From CAZWDO01 sp964632485 [NCBI: uncultured bacterium] (GTDB lineage Bacteria; JAGOEH01), in contig CAZWDO010000023.1 of the NCBI GenBank assembly GCA_964632485.1, positions 1-57,855 on the forward strand: a stretch of 57,855 nucleotides of DNA. The letters are read 5' to 3'. Numbering within the stretch: the first letter of the stretch is position 1; every line of letters starts with the position of its first letter. The notes under the pieces are model-generated. The model was not told the DNA's origin. It made no database searches and saw nothing but the letters and a program-made list of their open reading frames with translations. Shown piece by piece: positions 1-8,957 of the stretch. Made by a program: the position numbers and the translations under genes.

Positions 1-796
1 CATGACCGCCAATGCCATGGAACAGGATTTGGAGCTTGCCCGGAAGGCCGGAATGGTCTCTCATGTCGCCAAGCCGGTGAATCCTGAAAAATTATACCGG
101 ACCCTGGCCGAGTTTATCGCGCCGGACCCCTTAAACCCGTTGGCTACCGAGTCTATGCCCGTCAATACCGAACAATCGATAGGGGGATTCGCTCTGCCAG
201 AAAAACTCCCCGGCATCGATATTGAGGAGGGCCTTTTCCACCTCGCCGGGAATGTGTCTTCCTATCTTCGGATTCTGCGAATCTTCCCTGAACGGCAGAG
301 AGACTCAGTGGCGTCTATCCGTCAATCTCTGAAAGAAAATCGGTTGCAGGAGGCGATTCGGCTGGCCCATTCCCTCAAATCGGTCGCGGGCAACATCGGG
401 GCGCGGCATCTGTTCGCCGCGGCGCGTGATATGGAAACAGCCCTCAGAAAGGGTCAGCCTTTCCAGGAGGAGCTGGTGATGATGGAAGTGACCCTGAAGT
501 CGGTGGTGGATGGATTGGACGCATGGTTATCCTCCCTACTGCCAGTAATACCGGCATCGGCTCCCTTGGTGGATACAATTGAATTGACAAACCGGATAAA
601 CGAACTGGAACAGCTTGTCAATGACGAAGATACTGCCGCGCTTGATATTGTAAACGAACTTTGCGCGCTGCGAATACCGGCTATCGAACCTATACTGTCA
701 GCTATTCGCCGCGATGCTGAAAACTACGATTTTGAATCCATACTTCCCCGTTTGACTGAACTGGGTGATCTGATCAATGCGATTGGGCGCCAGTAG
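1..796 (+). CDS. Hybrid histidine kinase, 3' part only (receiver end + HPt)
   Basis: The window cuts this gene; only its last 264 or so residues are present and its 5' part lies outside. The first ~40 residues are the end of a receiver domain: MTANAM near the beta-5 region, then the conserved Lys-Pro of HVAKPV. After a linker comes a histidine phosphotransfer (HPt) domain whose phospho-accepting His sits in AHSLKSVAGN, around residues 122-131. A helical tail of ~90 residues follows. It is closely similar, receiver to tail, to the end of the hybrid kinase at 5287-8667, so the two are paralogues in one cluster. Its presumed role is the last phosphorelay step, passing phosphate to a separate response regulator; the HD-GYP regulator 158 bases downstream is an attractive partner by position only. 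Confidence 0.9.
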   Translation, partial: MTANAMEQDLELARKAGMVSHVAKPVNPEKLYRTLAEFIAPDPLNPLATESMPVNTEQSIGGFALPEKLPGIDIEEGLFHLAGNVSSYLRILRIFPERQRDSVASIRQSLKENRLQEAIRLAHSLKSVAGNIGARHLFAAARDMETALRKGQPFQEELVMMEVTLKSVVDGLDAWLSSLLPVIPASAPLVDTIELTNRINELEQLVNDEDTAALDIVNELCALRIPAIEPILSAIRRDAENYDFESILPRLTELGDLINAIGRQ

Positions 797-954
797 GTTG
801 TATTCATCAGGCCAGACTGTGATTTGATGCGCCACCGGCGGAGGAACCCTTTGATTTGTGAAAAGTTGCTGCAGCTTGTTTCCCCTAAGCCGCAAACGAT
901 TCCGAATAAGGAAACAGATACTATTTTTTTGCCGTTTTGAAAGGAGATTTTTTC

Positions 955-2025
955 ATGACCCATTTGCAAAAACGGTCTTCTTTGCTGATTGTCGATGATA
1001 CGCCGGACAATATAACGGTATTGACCGGAGTTTTATCCGGAATGTACAAAATCCGCGCTGCGACATCCGGAAGTAAAACTCTTGCGATTTGTCAGGGCTC
1101 TAATCCGCCCGATTTAATCCTTTTGGATATCATGATGCCTGAAATGGATGGCTTTGAAGTGTGTCGCCAACTCAAAAACGATGTTCGCTTGCGGGATATC
1201 CCCGTGATTTTCATCAGCGCTCTGACGGAAACACTGGACAAGGTCAAGGCGTTCACCTCCGGCGGCGTAGATTATATCACTAAGCCCTTCGAACCGGAGG
1301 AAGTCAGAGCCCGAGTCGCCACTCATCTCAAACTGCGCGGCTACCAGATTTATCTTGAGGAACTCGTGAATGAGAAAGTCAGGGAAATCTCTGAATCACA
1401 ATTATCGACGATATTCGCCCTGGCAAGACTTTCCGAATCGCGCGACCATGATACCGGAGCGCATCTGGAACGAGTTCAGTCATTCTGCCGCATTCTGGCG
1501 GAAACCCTCTTTCGGAATGAGGAGTATCGGGCGGAGATCGATGCGAATTTTATCCGAAATATTACCAATGCCAGCATTCTGCACGATATAGGCAAAGTGA
1601 GCATTCCTGATTCTGTGCTTCTGAAACCCGGAAAGCTTGATCCTCAAGAGTTCAGTATTATGAAAACTCACACGATTATCGGTGAAAATACCTTATTGGA
1701 GGTAACTCAACTTTATCCGGGAAACAGCTTCATTACCATGGGAGCATACATGGCGCGGAGTCATCATGAACGTTGGGATGGCGCCGGATATCCAGATGGT
1801 ATCCCCGGTTCCGCTATCCCGTTAGCCGCTCGCATTATGGCGGTTGCTGACGTCTATGATGCCCTGCGATCCAAACGATGTTATAAAAATGCCATGGACC
1901 GCGATCATGCGCGGGAAATTATTACTCAAGGGCGAGGCTCTCAGTTCGATCCCATCCTTGTCGATGTGTTCGCAGCGGTAGAGAGTGAATTTGACCATGT
2001 TTGGCGGACACTGAATTCTATGTGA
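955..2025 (+). CDS. Two-component response regulator with HD-GYP phosphodiesterase domain
   Basis: 356 aa. Residues ~10-125 form a CheY-like receiver (IVDDTPDN acidic pocket, LLDIMMPEMDGFE phospho-Asp loop, ITKPF lysine). Residues ~150-340 form an HD-GYP domain, which normally hydrolyses cyclic di-GMP. The metal and signature residues are present: HDTGAHLERV, the HD of ILHDIGKVSIPD, HTIIGE and HHERWDGAGYPDG, which matches the HHExxDGxGYP consensus. The ATG at 955 is preferred over an in-frame TTG at 937 because AAAGGAG lies just before it. Phosphorylation is expected to tune cyclic di-GMP breakdown. The gene lies between two histidine kinase genes and starts the run that continues 18 bases later with the receiver/HisKA_2 kinase. 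Confidence in family is high; the substrate is inferred. Confidence 0.93.
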   Translation: MTHLQKRSSLLIVDDTPDNITVLTGVLSGMYKIRAATSGSKTLAICQGSNPPDLILLDIMMPEMDGFEVCRQLKNDVRLRDIPVIFISALTETLDKVKAFTSGGVDYITKPFEPEEVRARVATHLKLRGYQIYLEELVNEKVREISESQLSTIFALARLSESRDHDTGAHLERVQSFCRILAETLFRNEEYRAEIDANFIRNITNASILHDIGKVSIPDSVLLKPGKLDPQEFSIMKTHTIIGENTLLEVTQLYPGNSFITMGAYMARSHHERWDGAGYPDGIPGSAIPLAARIMAVADVYDALRSKRCYKNAMDRDHAREIITQGRGSQFDPILVDVFAAVESEFDHVWRTLNSM

Positions 2026-2043
2026 GTTAAAGGAGATTGTTCG

Positions 2044-5000
2044 ATGGAATGCCATGAGATCACTTCCCGCGCAATTTTAATCGTTGAAGATGAAATCCTG
2101 ATCGCTTTGATGACCCAGCGCGAGCTTGAGAGGAAAGGTTATCAGGTTTGCCTGGCTGCCAGCGGTGATGCTGCCGTGGCAGCGGCGCTCGATCCCGATT
2201 CAAGTATCGATTTGATATTGATGGACATCGATCTGGGCGCTGGTATGGACGGAGTGGAAACTGCTCAACGGATTCTGGCGGAGAAAGATATACCGATCGT
2301 ATTCGTTTCATCTCACACTGAACCGGAGATTGTCGAGAAGACCGAGGCCATAACGTCTTATGGTTATGTAGTTAAAAACAGTGGTGTTGTAGTACTTGAT
2401 GCTTCGATTAAAATGGCATTCAGACTTTTCGAGGCCCAAATAGAAGAGCAACGCAAAGAGCATGCTTTGCGCGAAAGCGAAGAGCGACTGAGGCTTGCCC
2501 ATAAAGCTACTAACGATGTCGTTTGGGACTGGGATATCGTCAAGGATATGCAAATGTGGAATGAAGCGGGCGCAGTAGTTTTCGGATGGACGGATATCAC
2601 GGAATCTCCTCAGACAGCCAACTGGTGGTTGGAACGTGTCCACCCCGAGGATCGGGAGCGTATGGGGGAGGGCTTTTTCAGGGTTGTTAATTCTTCTGAT
2701 TTGGACCGATGGCAGGACGAGTATCGATTTCTGAGGGCTGATGGAAGCTATGCCCAGGTGATTGATCGTGGCTATTTAGTGCGGGATAGAGATGGAAAGC
2801 CAGTACGCATGATCGGCGCTATGCAGGATATTACCGACCAGCGCCGCGCCGAGGAAACCATTCTGGAAGGCAAAAACAATTTGACTGCGATCATCGAAGC
2901 CAGTCCGGAATCGGTGATCCTGATCGATGTCAATGGCGTTCTGATTGCCTGTAATCAAATCGCCGCATATCGTCTGGGTGTTAAAACGGAAGAGGTGATC
3001 GGAAAGAATATTTTTGATTATTTGCCGTCGGATGTAGCGGAAAAACGCCGCGAATATATCCAGCGGATCATCACCACCCGTCAGCCACTGCAATCAGATG
3101 ATGCGCGTGGCAACTATTATTTCCGAAATTTTTTACAACCCATTTTCGAACCGGATGGCCGGTTATCACGCATTGCGATATACGGCCAGGATATTAGCGA
3201 ATACCGTCGAACTGAGGACCAGCTTAACCGGCGGAGCCGGCTGCTGAGCGCGGTGCGGGACGCCCAGGACCTGTTTATATCGGGCAAAGAACCGCACGAT
3301 GCATTCGAGAAAGCGCTCCATATCTTAATTGAGACAACTGATAGCGCCTATGGATTTTTAGATGAGGTGCTGTTTGATCCGGATGGGACGCCCTATAAAT
3401 TCAGTCTGGCTATGTCGGACATCTCCTGGGATGATGATTCCCAGCGCCTTTATCAGGAATTGTTGACCCGGAAATTGGAGTTCCGTAATTTGAATAATCT
3501 GTCCGGGGCCCCGGTACTGGAAAAACGGGTTATTATCACTAATAATGCCTCTGCCGATCCCCGTTTCAGGGGTTTGCCACACGGTCATCCGGCGATTGAT
3601 CGCTATATGGGTATACCGCTTGTGTTTAGTGGACAGATGATCGGCGTGGCGGGCATCGCTAATCGTTCCGAGCCCTATACTCTTGAAATGGCGGAAGAAG
3701 TAGCCCCGTTGCTACAGACGTGCGCGGTGATGATTTGGTCGGCCCGTTTGTTCCGGGAGAGGGAGAAGAATCTGGCCGATCTGAAAGCCAGTGAAGAGAA
3801 GTACCGTTGCATTGCCGAAACCGCAAATGAAGGAAGCTGGGCGATGGATGGCCAGTACCGCACGACCTATGTCAACCAGCGCATGGCGGATATGTTGGGT
3901 TACACAATTGAGGAAATGGTTGGAAAAACTGTTGATAGTTTTATGACCTCCGACCAGCTTGTCGATCATCAACATAAAATGGAATGTCGTCAATTGGGCC
4001 GAAATGACGTCTATGAAAGACAGTTTCTCAATAAGGCCGGGGTTCCGGTCTGGATGCAGGTTTCCGCGATGGTACTGCAAAATGAACAGGGACATTTCAT
4101 AGGTTCGTTTGCTATGCTGACCGATATCACAGAACGCAAGCGAGCCGAAGAGGCACTCAAAGCGCTGGCCATGCATCAGCAGTCGTTGCTGGACACCATT
4201 CCGGATATTATTATGGAAGTGGACAGCAGCAAAATGTACACCTGGGCCAATCCGGCGGGATACGAATTTTTCGGTAAGGATGTGATCGGCCATGAAGCCG
4301 CGTATTATTTCGAAAGGGAACAGAAAACCTATGAAATAGTAAAACCATTATTTAATGGCGTCGAAAATGTGACCTATCTTGAGAGCTGGCAGCGTCGTCT
4401 GGACGGAGAAGTCCGCTTGCTCGCCTGGTGGTGCCGGGTGCTAAAGGATGAAAATGGGAACGCTATTGGCGCAATTTCCACTGCCCGCGATATCACGGAA
4501 CAGCGACGGAACGAAGAAGCGGTAGAAGTTCAGTTGCGGGAAAAAGAGATTCTTCTACGCGAAGTACATCATCGGATCAAGAATAATATCGGCACCATTC
4601 GGGGATTACTCGCTCTTCAGCTTGAATCTACTACGAATACGGAAGTGAAAACCAGTTTGCTCGAAGCCGTCGGCCGTCTGGAAAGTATGCGCGCTATTTA
4701 TGAAAAATTGCTGGTAACTGAAGATTTTGGTGAAATTCCGGTTAAAGCATATTTAGAGGGATTGACATCCGCGTTAACGTGTTATTTCCCGAAAGAGCTG
4801 CAAATTGAATTCGTGCAACAGATCGATCAATTTTATCTTGATTCAAAACGATTGTTTCTTCTCGGCTTGATCGTTAACGAACTGGTCAGCAATTCTGTAA
4901 AATATGCCTTTACGGAGAGAACTCAAGGCGCGATTCGTCTTGTCCTGGTTAAAAATGAAAAGAAAGTTATACTGATATCAAATGATAATGGCCAGGGTCT

Positions 5001-5139
5001 TCCCCTTGATTTCAACCTCGAAAGCCGGAGTGGTTTCGGTTTGCGGCTCGTCAACATGATTGCTCAGCAGTTGAACGGAACATTTTCAATCATGTCAACG
5101 GGAAATGGTACAGAATGTATGCTAATGTTTTATCTTTGA
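2044..5139 (+). CDS. Receiver-PAS-PAS-GAF-PAS-PAS-HisKA_2 sensor histidine kinase
   Basis: 1031 aa, no membrane segments or signal peptide, so a cytoplasmic sensor. Order: receiver ~10-125 (IVEDE pocket, phospho-Asp 61 in LMDIDLGAGMDG, VVKNSG with the usual Lys but no Pro after it), PAS ~150-270, PAS ~275-395, GAF ~405-560, PAS ~575-700, PAS ~705-830, HisKA_2 dimerisation domain ~840-915 with the His in REVHHRIKNN, and an ATPase domain ~930-1030 (NELVSNSVKYAF, GLPLDF, SGFGLRLV). HisKA_2 kinases usually phosphorylate stand-alone receivers, often ones controlling output by interaction. AAAGGAG precedes the ATG. It lies 18 bases after the HD-GYP gene and is probably cotranscribed. The N-terminal receiver suggests it is itself the target of another kinase in the cluster. 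Confidence 0.93.
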   Translation: MECHEITSRAILIVEDEILIALMTQRELERKGYQVCLAASGDAAVAAALDPDSSIDLILMDIDLGAGMDGVETAQRILAEKDIPIVFVSSHTEPEIVEKTEAITSYGYVVKNSGVVVLDASIKMAFRLFEAQIEEQRKEHALRESEERLRLAHKATNDVVWDWDIVKDMQMWNEAGAVVFGWTDITESPQTANWWLERVHPEDRERMGEGFFRVVNSSDLDRWQDEYRFLRADGSYAQVIDRGYLVRDRDGKPVRMIGAMQDITDQRRAEETILEGKNNLTAIIEASPESVILIDVNGVLIACNQIAAYRLGVKTEEVIGKNIFDYLPSDVAEKRREYIQRIITTRQPLQSDDARGNYYFRNFLQPIFEPDGRLSRIAIYGQDISEYRRTEDQLNRRSRLLSAVRDAQDLFISGKEPHDAFEKALHILIETTDSAYGFLDEVLFDPDGTPYKFSLAMSDISWDDDSQRLYQELLTRKLEFRNLNNLSGAPVLEKRVIITNNASADPRFRGLPHGHPAIDRYMGIPLVFSGQMIGVAGIANRSEPYTLEMAEEVAPLLQTCAVMIWSARLFREREKNLADLKASEEKYRCIAETANEGSWAMDGQYRTTYVNQRMADMLGYTIEEMVGKTVDSFMTSDQLVDHQHKMECRQLGRNDVYERQFLNKAGVPVWMQVSAMVLQNEQGHFIGSFAMLTDITERKRAEEALKALAMHQQSLLDTIPDIIMEVDSSKMYTWANPAGYEFFGKDVIGHEAAYYFEREQKTYEIVKPLFNGVENVTYLESWQRRLDGEVRLLAWWCRVLKDENGNAIGAISTARDITEQRRNEEAVEVQLREKEILLREVHHRIKNNIGTIRGLLALQLESTTNTEVKTSLLEAVGRLESMRAIYEKLLVTEDFGEIPVKAYLEGLTSALTCYFPKELQIEFVQQIDQFYLDSKRLFLLGLIVNELVSNSVKYAFTERTQGAIRLVLVKNEKKVILISNDNGQGLPLDFNLESRSGFGLRLVNMIAQQLNGTFSIMSTGNGTECMLMFYL

Positions 5140-5167
5140 TCGCTTTGATGACCCGGCTCGCGCCATG
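5138..5167 (+). repeat. Short duplicate of the receiver-domain start of the preceding gene
   Basis: The 18 bases TGATCGCTTTGATGACCC just past the stop of the HisKA_2 kinase are identical to bases at about 2100-2117 in the same gene's receiver (residues LIALMT). Read in the matching frame the downstream copy gives [10 protein letters not shown] and then a stop. An exact 18-base match within 3 kb is unlikely by chance, so this is probably the stub left by a duplicated or deleted kinase copy. Confidence 0.5.
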
Positions 5168-5286
5168 AAACCCGGGTATGTTATGATGAGCGCGGTAAAA
5201 AAAGGTTTCGTATTTATTTTTTTGATTGCTTTCACCAATCGTTGAATTGCGTCAGATTGGGGAAACGAGAGAGGAAGAGGATTGTA

Positions 5287-8200
5287 ATGATCGATCATCT
5301 TGAAGAACGATTGATTCATGAATGGCGGTTGAGAGTCTTTAACCGCTTTGTCATGATTCTGGCTGTTCTGGGCTTTTTAGCGTCTGTTCCCATCGTTTTC
5401 TCCATTATTGGCCATACTGTTGATTGGAGTTTGGCTTCAATATATCTCGCCGCTGAATTGCTGCTGCTCATCGTTGCTCTGTCCCGCGGTCTCAATATGC
5501 ATCTGCGGGTAGGAGCTGTTCTCATGGTGGGCTATGGGGTTGCCATTCTGAATACATTGATGTTTGGAATATCGGGACCCGGTATTTCCTATTTTCTGGT
5601 TATCCCGATCATCGCGCTGATCTTCGCCGGTAAACGCGCCGGTATTATTATCGCAATTTTCAGCGCTGTTGTGATGACTGCTGCATTTTTCCTGATCAAC
5701 TTCCGAGTGATTACTCCGTTTATGAGCGTGAATCAACTCGGGATGGGCATCGCGCGGGCGCTGAGCGGTTCCGGAACCTCTCTTCTGCTTCTGGGAGCCG
5801 CGGTTGTCCCCTTGATCCTTTTTTATAATTTTCAGGAATATTTAATGAACAAGAAACGGTATGCCCAGGACGCGCTGAGCCATGCCCAGGATTTGCTGAG
5901 AGAGCAAAATGCCAATTTGGAGAAAAAAGTCCGTGAACGCACAGAAGAATTAAATCTCAAAAATCTTCAGTTGGCCATGGCCATGGATGTGGCCCAATTG
6001 GTAACCTGGGAAATCGATCTCAATACTTGCTGTTTCATATTCAACGATCAATTTTTTGCGTTGCTGAAGACGTCGGTGGAGCGGGAGGGTGGCTATCAGA
6101 TGCCGCTGGATCACTTTTTTCATGAATTTGTTTATCCCGACGATCTCCAACCTGCGCGTGAGAAAATAAAAAATCTGATTGCTGTTCAAGATAGTGAGCG
6201 CTTTCATTATGAACTCGAATTGCGGGTCATTTGTCGCGACCGCGAACTGCGCAGCCATTTAGTAAGAATTGTTGTCCTGCGTGATCGACAGGGTGAATTA
6301 TCCCGAATCTATGGGATCAATCAGGATATTACTACCCTCAAGCAAGCGGAACGGGAAATGGCGGAAGCCAAGCGGACTGCCGAAGAGGCAAATCGCCTCA
6401 AGAGCGAATTTTTAGCTAATATGTCTCATGAAATTCGGACGCCGATGAATGCCATTATCGGAATGTCGCATCTGGCGTTGAAGACCCCGCTGGATCCGAG
6501 ACAGCGCGACTATCTGCAAAAAATTGATCAAGCCGCTCATAATCTTTTGCAAATTATTAACGATATTCTCGATTTTTCCAAGATCGAAGCCGGGAAACTG
6601 GAAATGGAGAGCGTTCCATTTCAGCTTGATGAGGTTTTGGGAAATCTTTCCGCAATTATTGGGGTAAAAATTCAGGAGAAAGGCCTTGAATTCATATTTG
6701 ATATCTCTCCCGATTTACCAAATCGGCTGATTGGAGATCCCATGCGCCTGAATCAGGTTCTGGTCAATTTGTGCGGAAATGCCGTAAAATTTACCGAAAA
6801 GGGAGAAATCGTTCTTCGAGTTCGTCTGCTGGAACGGCATGATCAGAAAATTCGTATTGAATTTGGAGTCACCGATACCGGAATCGGGATGACCGAAGAG
6901 CAAATAGGCAAATTATTTCAGGCTTTTTCTCAGGCGGACAGCTCAACCAGTCGAAAATACGGAGGAACTGGTTTGGGACTTTCCATATCGCATCGGCTTG
7001 TCTCAATGATGGGTGGATCGATTGCTGTCGAGAGTAGGTATGGGCAGGGAAGCGCCTTCCGCTTTGATGCCGTTTTCCGACTGCGACAAGAATTAGAGGA
7101 AAAACTTCCGGAGCGTTTCGGGGAAATGACCGGTATTCGGGTTTTGATCGTTGACGATAATTCCAGCGCCCGTGAGGTGCTGATGAACATGATGATTCGT
7201 CTGGGATTTGTTGTAGGCGCGCGCCCTTCGGGAAATGCTGCTCTCCAGGAGTTGGAACGGGCTTCCCTCTTTGGCGTCGGTTACGATTTAGTACTGATGG
7301 ACTGGAAGATGCCGCAACTGGATGGCGTGGAGACCAGCCGGTTGATTAAATCCGATATAAAGCTGAAAAAAATTCCAAAAATATTAATGACTTCCGCTTA
7401 CGGAGCGGAAGAGCTGATTCATCTGATCGAAGAATATGGCTTGGATGGGCTTTTGCTGAAACCAATCAATCCGTCAACTTTAGTTGATACTTTGATGAGT
7501 CTGTTTATGCGCGGCGCGGATGAAGAGTCTGGAATACGGAAATCGTTTTCTCAGGAAGATCCGGAATGGATTGTACGGGAAATCCGGGGCGCCAGGATTT
7601 TGTTGGCCGAAGACAATGACCTGAATCAGCAAGTGGCTTTTGAATTGCTGATGGAGGCCGGGTTTTCAGTGACTCTGGCCGTGGATGGAAGAGATGTGAT
7701 TGAAAAGATGCGACCTGATTTCCATGCGGTACTGATGGATGTTCAAATGCCGTATGTCGATGGCTATGAGGCAACCCGTCAAATCCGCTCCCGTCCCGAA
7801 TTTGATGGAATTCCGATTATTGCCATGACTGCCAATGCGATGGAACACGATCTCGAATTGGCATACCGCGCCGGGATGGTTTCCCATGTCGCCAAACCGG
7901 TGGAGCCGGTAAAACTGTTTCAGACACTTCTCAAGTTTATCCGGCCCGATCCCGCAAAACCCTTTGATGCCCCCGCAATCCATGACTTCATCGAACGGCG
8001 GAGGAAAGATTCTGAAGATACTGAAAATTTAATCTGGCCGGAGAAGTTGCCCGGAATCGATATGGAGGATGGATTGTTCCACCTGGCCGGTAAGCGGACG
8101 GCATATCTGCGTCTGTTACGGCAATTCCCGAAACATCATGCCGCTGCGGTAGGTTTGATTCGCGAATGCCTGCAACGCCGGGAAACAGGCGAGGCTATTC

Positions 8201-8667
8201 TCATGGCTCATTCACTGAAAGCTGTCGCCGGAAATCTGGGCGCAAAAGCCCTGTTCGCTGCCGCTCAATCATTGGAGTCTGCTCTGAAATCGGAGCGGCC
8301 GTTTCAATCCGAACTTATTAAGCTGGAATATTCTCTGGATGAAGTTTGCAATGGATTAAGCGCCTGGGCCGAAGCTCATCCCGAAACTGAACCTGCCGCC
8401 GGAGTGATTACGATCGATATAGAGAATTTAAAAAAACGGGTTGATGAACTGCATCGCCTCGCTCGGGAAGATGATACGGATTGCCTGCTGCTGATTGATG
8501 AATTATGCGCCATGAAAATTCCGCTTCTGGAGGGCAGTTTGAATTCGATTCGCAATGCATTGCATCAGTATGATTTCATATCGGCCCAGCCATTGTTGAA
8601 AGAGTTAAAAAAACAAATTGATTCTGATAAAAACACCATACTCTCTTCAGTTTCTTCTGGTTTATAG
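5287..8667 (+). CDS. Membrane-bound hybrid histidine kinase (TM-PAS-HisKA-HATPase-REC-REC-HPt)
   Basis: 1126 aa. Hydrophobic segments fill residues ~15-190, probably a six-helix membrane sensor. A coiled coil (~200-235) leads to a PAS domain (~235-355). HisKA carries the phospho-His in [16 protein letters not shown] (~375-440). The ATPase domain (~485-600) shows [16 protein letters not shown] and GGTGLGLSI. Two receivers follow, with LIVDDN and [11 protein letters not shown] pockets, [10 protein letters not shown] and [10 protein letters not shown] phospho-acceptors, then an HPt with [10 protein letters not shown]. The ATG at 5287 follows a weak AAGAGG; an upstream TTG in frame at 5242 is less likely. 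The last ~9 residues differ from the paralogue at 1-796 because the stop codon lies in a fused transporter fragment (see 8640-8804). It is a complete phosphorelay in one protein. Confidence 0.93.
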   Translation: MIDHLEERLIHEWRLRVFNRFVMILAVLGFLASVPIVFSIIGHTVDWSLASIYLAAELLLLIVALSRGLNMHLRVGAVLMVGYGVAILNTLMFGISGPGISYFLVIPIIALIFAGKRAGIIIAIFSAVVMTAAFFLINFRVITPFMSVNQLGMGIARALSGSGTSLLLLGAAVVPLILFYNFQEYLMNKKRYAQDALSHAQDLLREQNANLEKKVRERTEELNLKNLQLAMAMDVAQLVTWEIDLNTCCFIFNDQFFALLKTSVEREGGYQMPLDHFFHEFVYPDDLQPAREKIKNLIAVQDSERFHYELELRVICRDRELRSHLVRIVVLRDRQGELSRIYGINQDITTLKQAEREMAEAKRTAEEANRLKSEFLANMSHEIRTPMNAIIGMSHLALKTPLDPRQRDYLQKIDQAAHNLLQIINDILDFSKIEAGKLEMESVPFQLDEVLGNLSAIIGVKIQEKGLEFIFDISPDLPNRLIGDPMRLNQVLVNLCGNAVKFTEKGEIVLRVRLLERHDQKIRIEFGVTDTGIGMTEEQIGKLFQAFSQADSSTSRKYGGTGLGLSISHRLVSMMGGSIAVESRYGQGSAFRFDAVFRLRQELEEKLPERFGEMTGIRVLIVDDNSSAREVLMNMMIRLGFVVGARPSGNAALQELERASLFGVGYDLVLMDWKMPQLDGVETSRLIKSDIKLKKIPKILMTSAYGAEELIHLIEEYGLDGLLLKPINPSTLVDTLMSLFMRGADEESGIRKSFSQEDPEWIVREIRGARILLAEDNDLNQQVAFELLMEAGFSVTLAVDGRDVIEKMRPDFHAVLMDVQMPYVDGYEATRQIRSRPEFDGIPIIAMTANAMEHDLELAYRAGMVSHVAKPVEPVKLFQTLLKFIRPDPAKPFDAPAIHDFIERRRKDSEDTENLIWPEKLPGIDMEDGLFHLAGKRTAYLRLLRQFPKHHAAAVGLIRECLQRRETGEAILMAHSLKAVAGNLGAKALFAAAQSLESALKSERPFQSELIKLEYSLDEVCNGLSAWAEAHPETEPAAGVITIDIENLKKRVDELHRLAREDDTDCLLLIDELCAMKIPLLEGSLNSIRNALHQYDFISAQPLLKELKKQIDSDKNTILSSVSSGL

Positions 8668-8804
8668 GCAGCGCCGTAATCAGTTTCCTTTACGACCAGG
8701 TCGGAATCATCTCATTAACAGCATCTTCGGTAGTTGCGCAAACCGCCGCATTTATCGTTTTTCTGCAAATTTTTCAATATGGAAATCCAGTGGAAACTTG
8801 TTGA
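8640..8804 (+). pseudogene. C-terminal remnant of an MFS transporter
   Basis: Reading from base 8640 gives a ~54-residue peptide including [20 protein letters not shown] and QTAAFIVFLQIF, then a stop at 8802. This matches, in order, the C-terminal segment of the intact MFS protein at 29395-30612 (NTLFGFCWFAGSA, GFLYDRVG, QSAAFIVFLRIF). DNA identity is partial and many differences are at third positions, so this is an old piece of a related gene rather than a fresh copy. There is no start codon and everything upstream is missing. The first 28 bases overlap the end of the hybrid kinase in another frame, so the rearrangement joint lies near 8635-8640. Confidence 0.82.
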
Positions 8805-8878
8805 TTGCTAATTGTAAAACAAATTTTTAGTTCGAAGACGAAAGGATACTCCCCGATAAAAATCGAAAGCGACAATCG

Positions 8879-8898
8879 ATTCCCGCTGGCGCGGGAAT
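8879..8898. repeat. Short palindrome, REP-like
   Basis: ATTCCCGC, a 4-base loop, then GCGGGAAT: a perfect 8-base inverted repeat in the gap between the MFS remnant and the subtilase gene. Palindromes of this ATTCCCGC type are scattered in many bacterial genomes. No T-run follows, so it is not an obvious terminator. The rest of the gap 8805-8957 shows nothing else recognisable. Confidence 0.6.
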
Positions 8899-8957
8899 AA
8901 CAGCCATAATGGGACATCCCTGACTCGGATCCGGGGCTCCCCAGTTAGGAGAAATTG

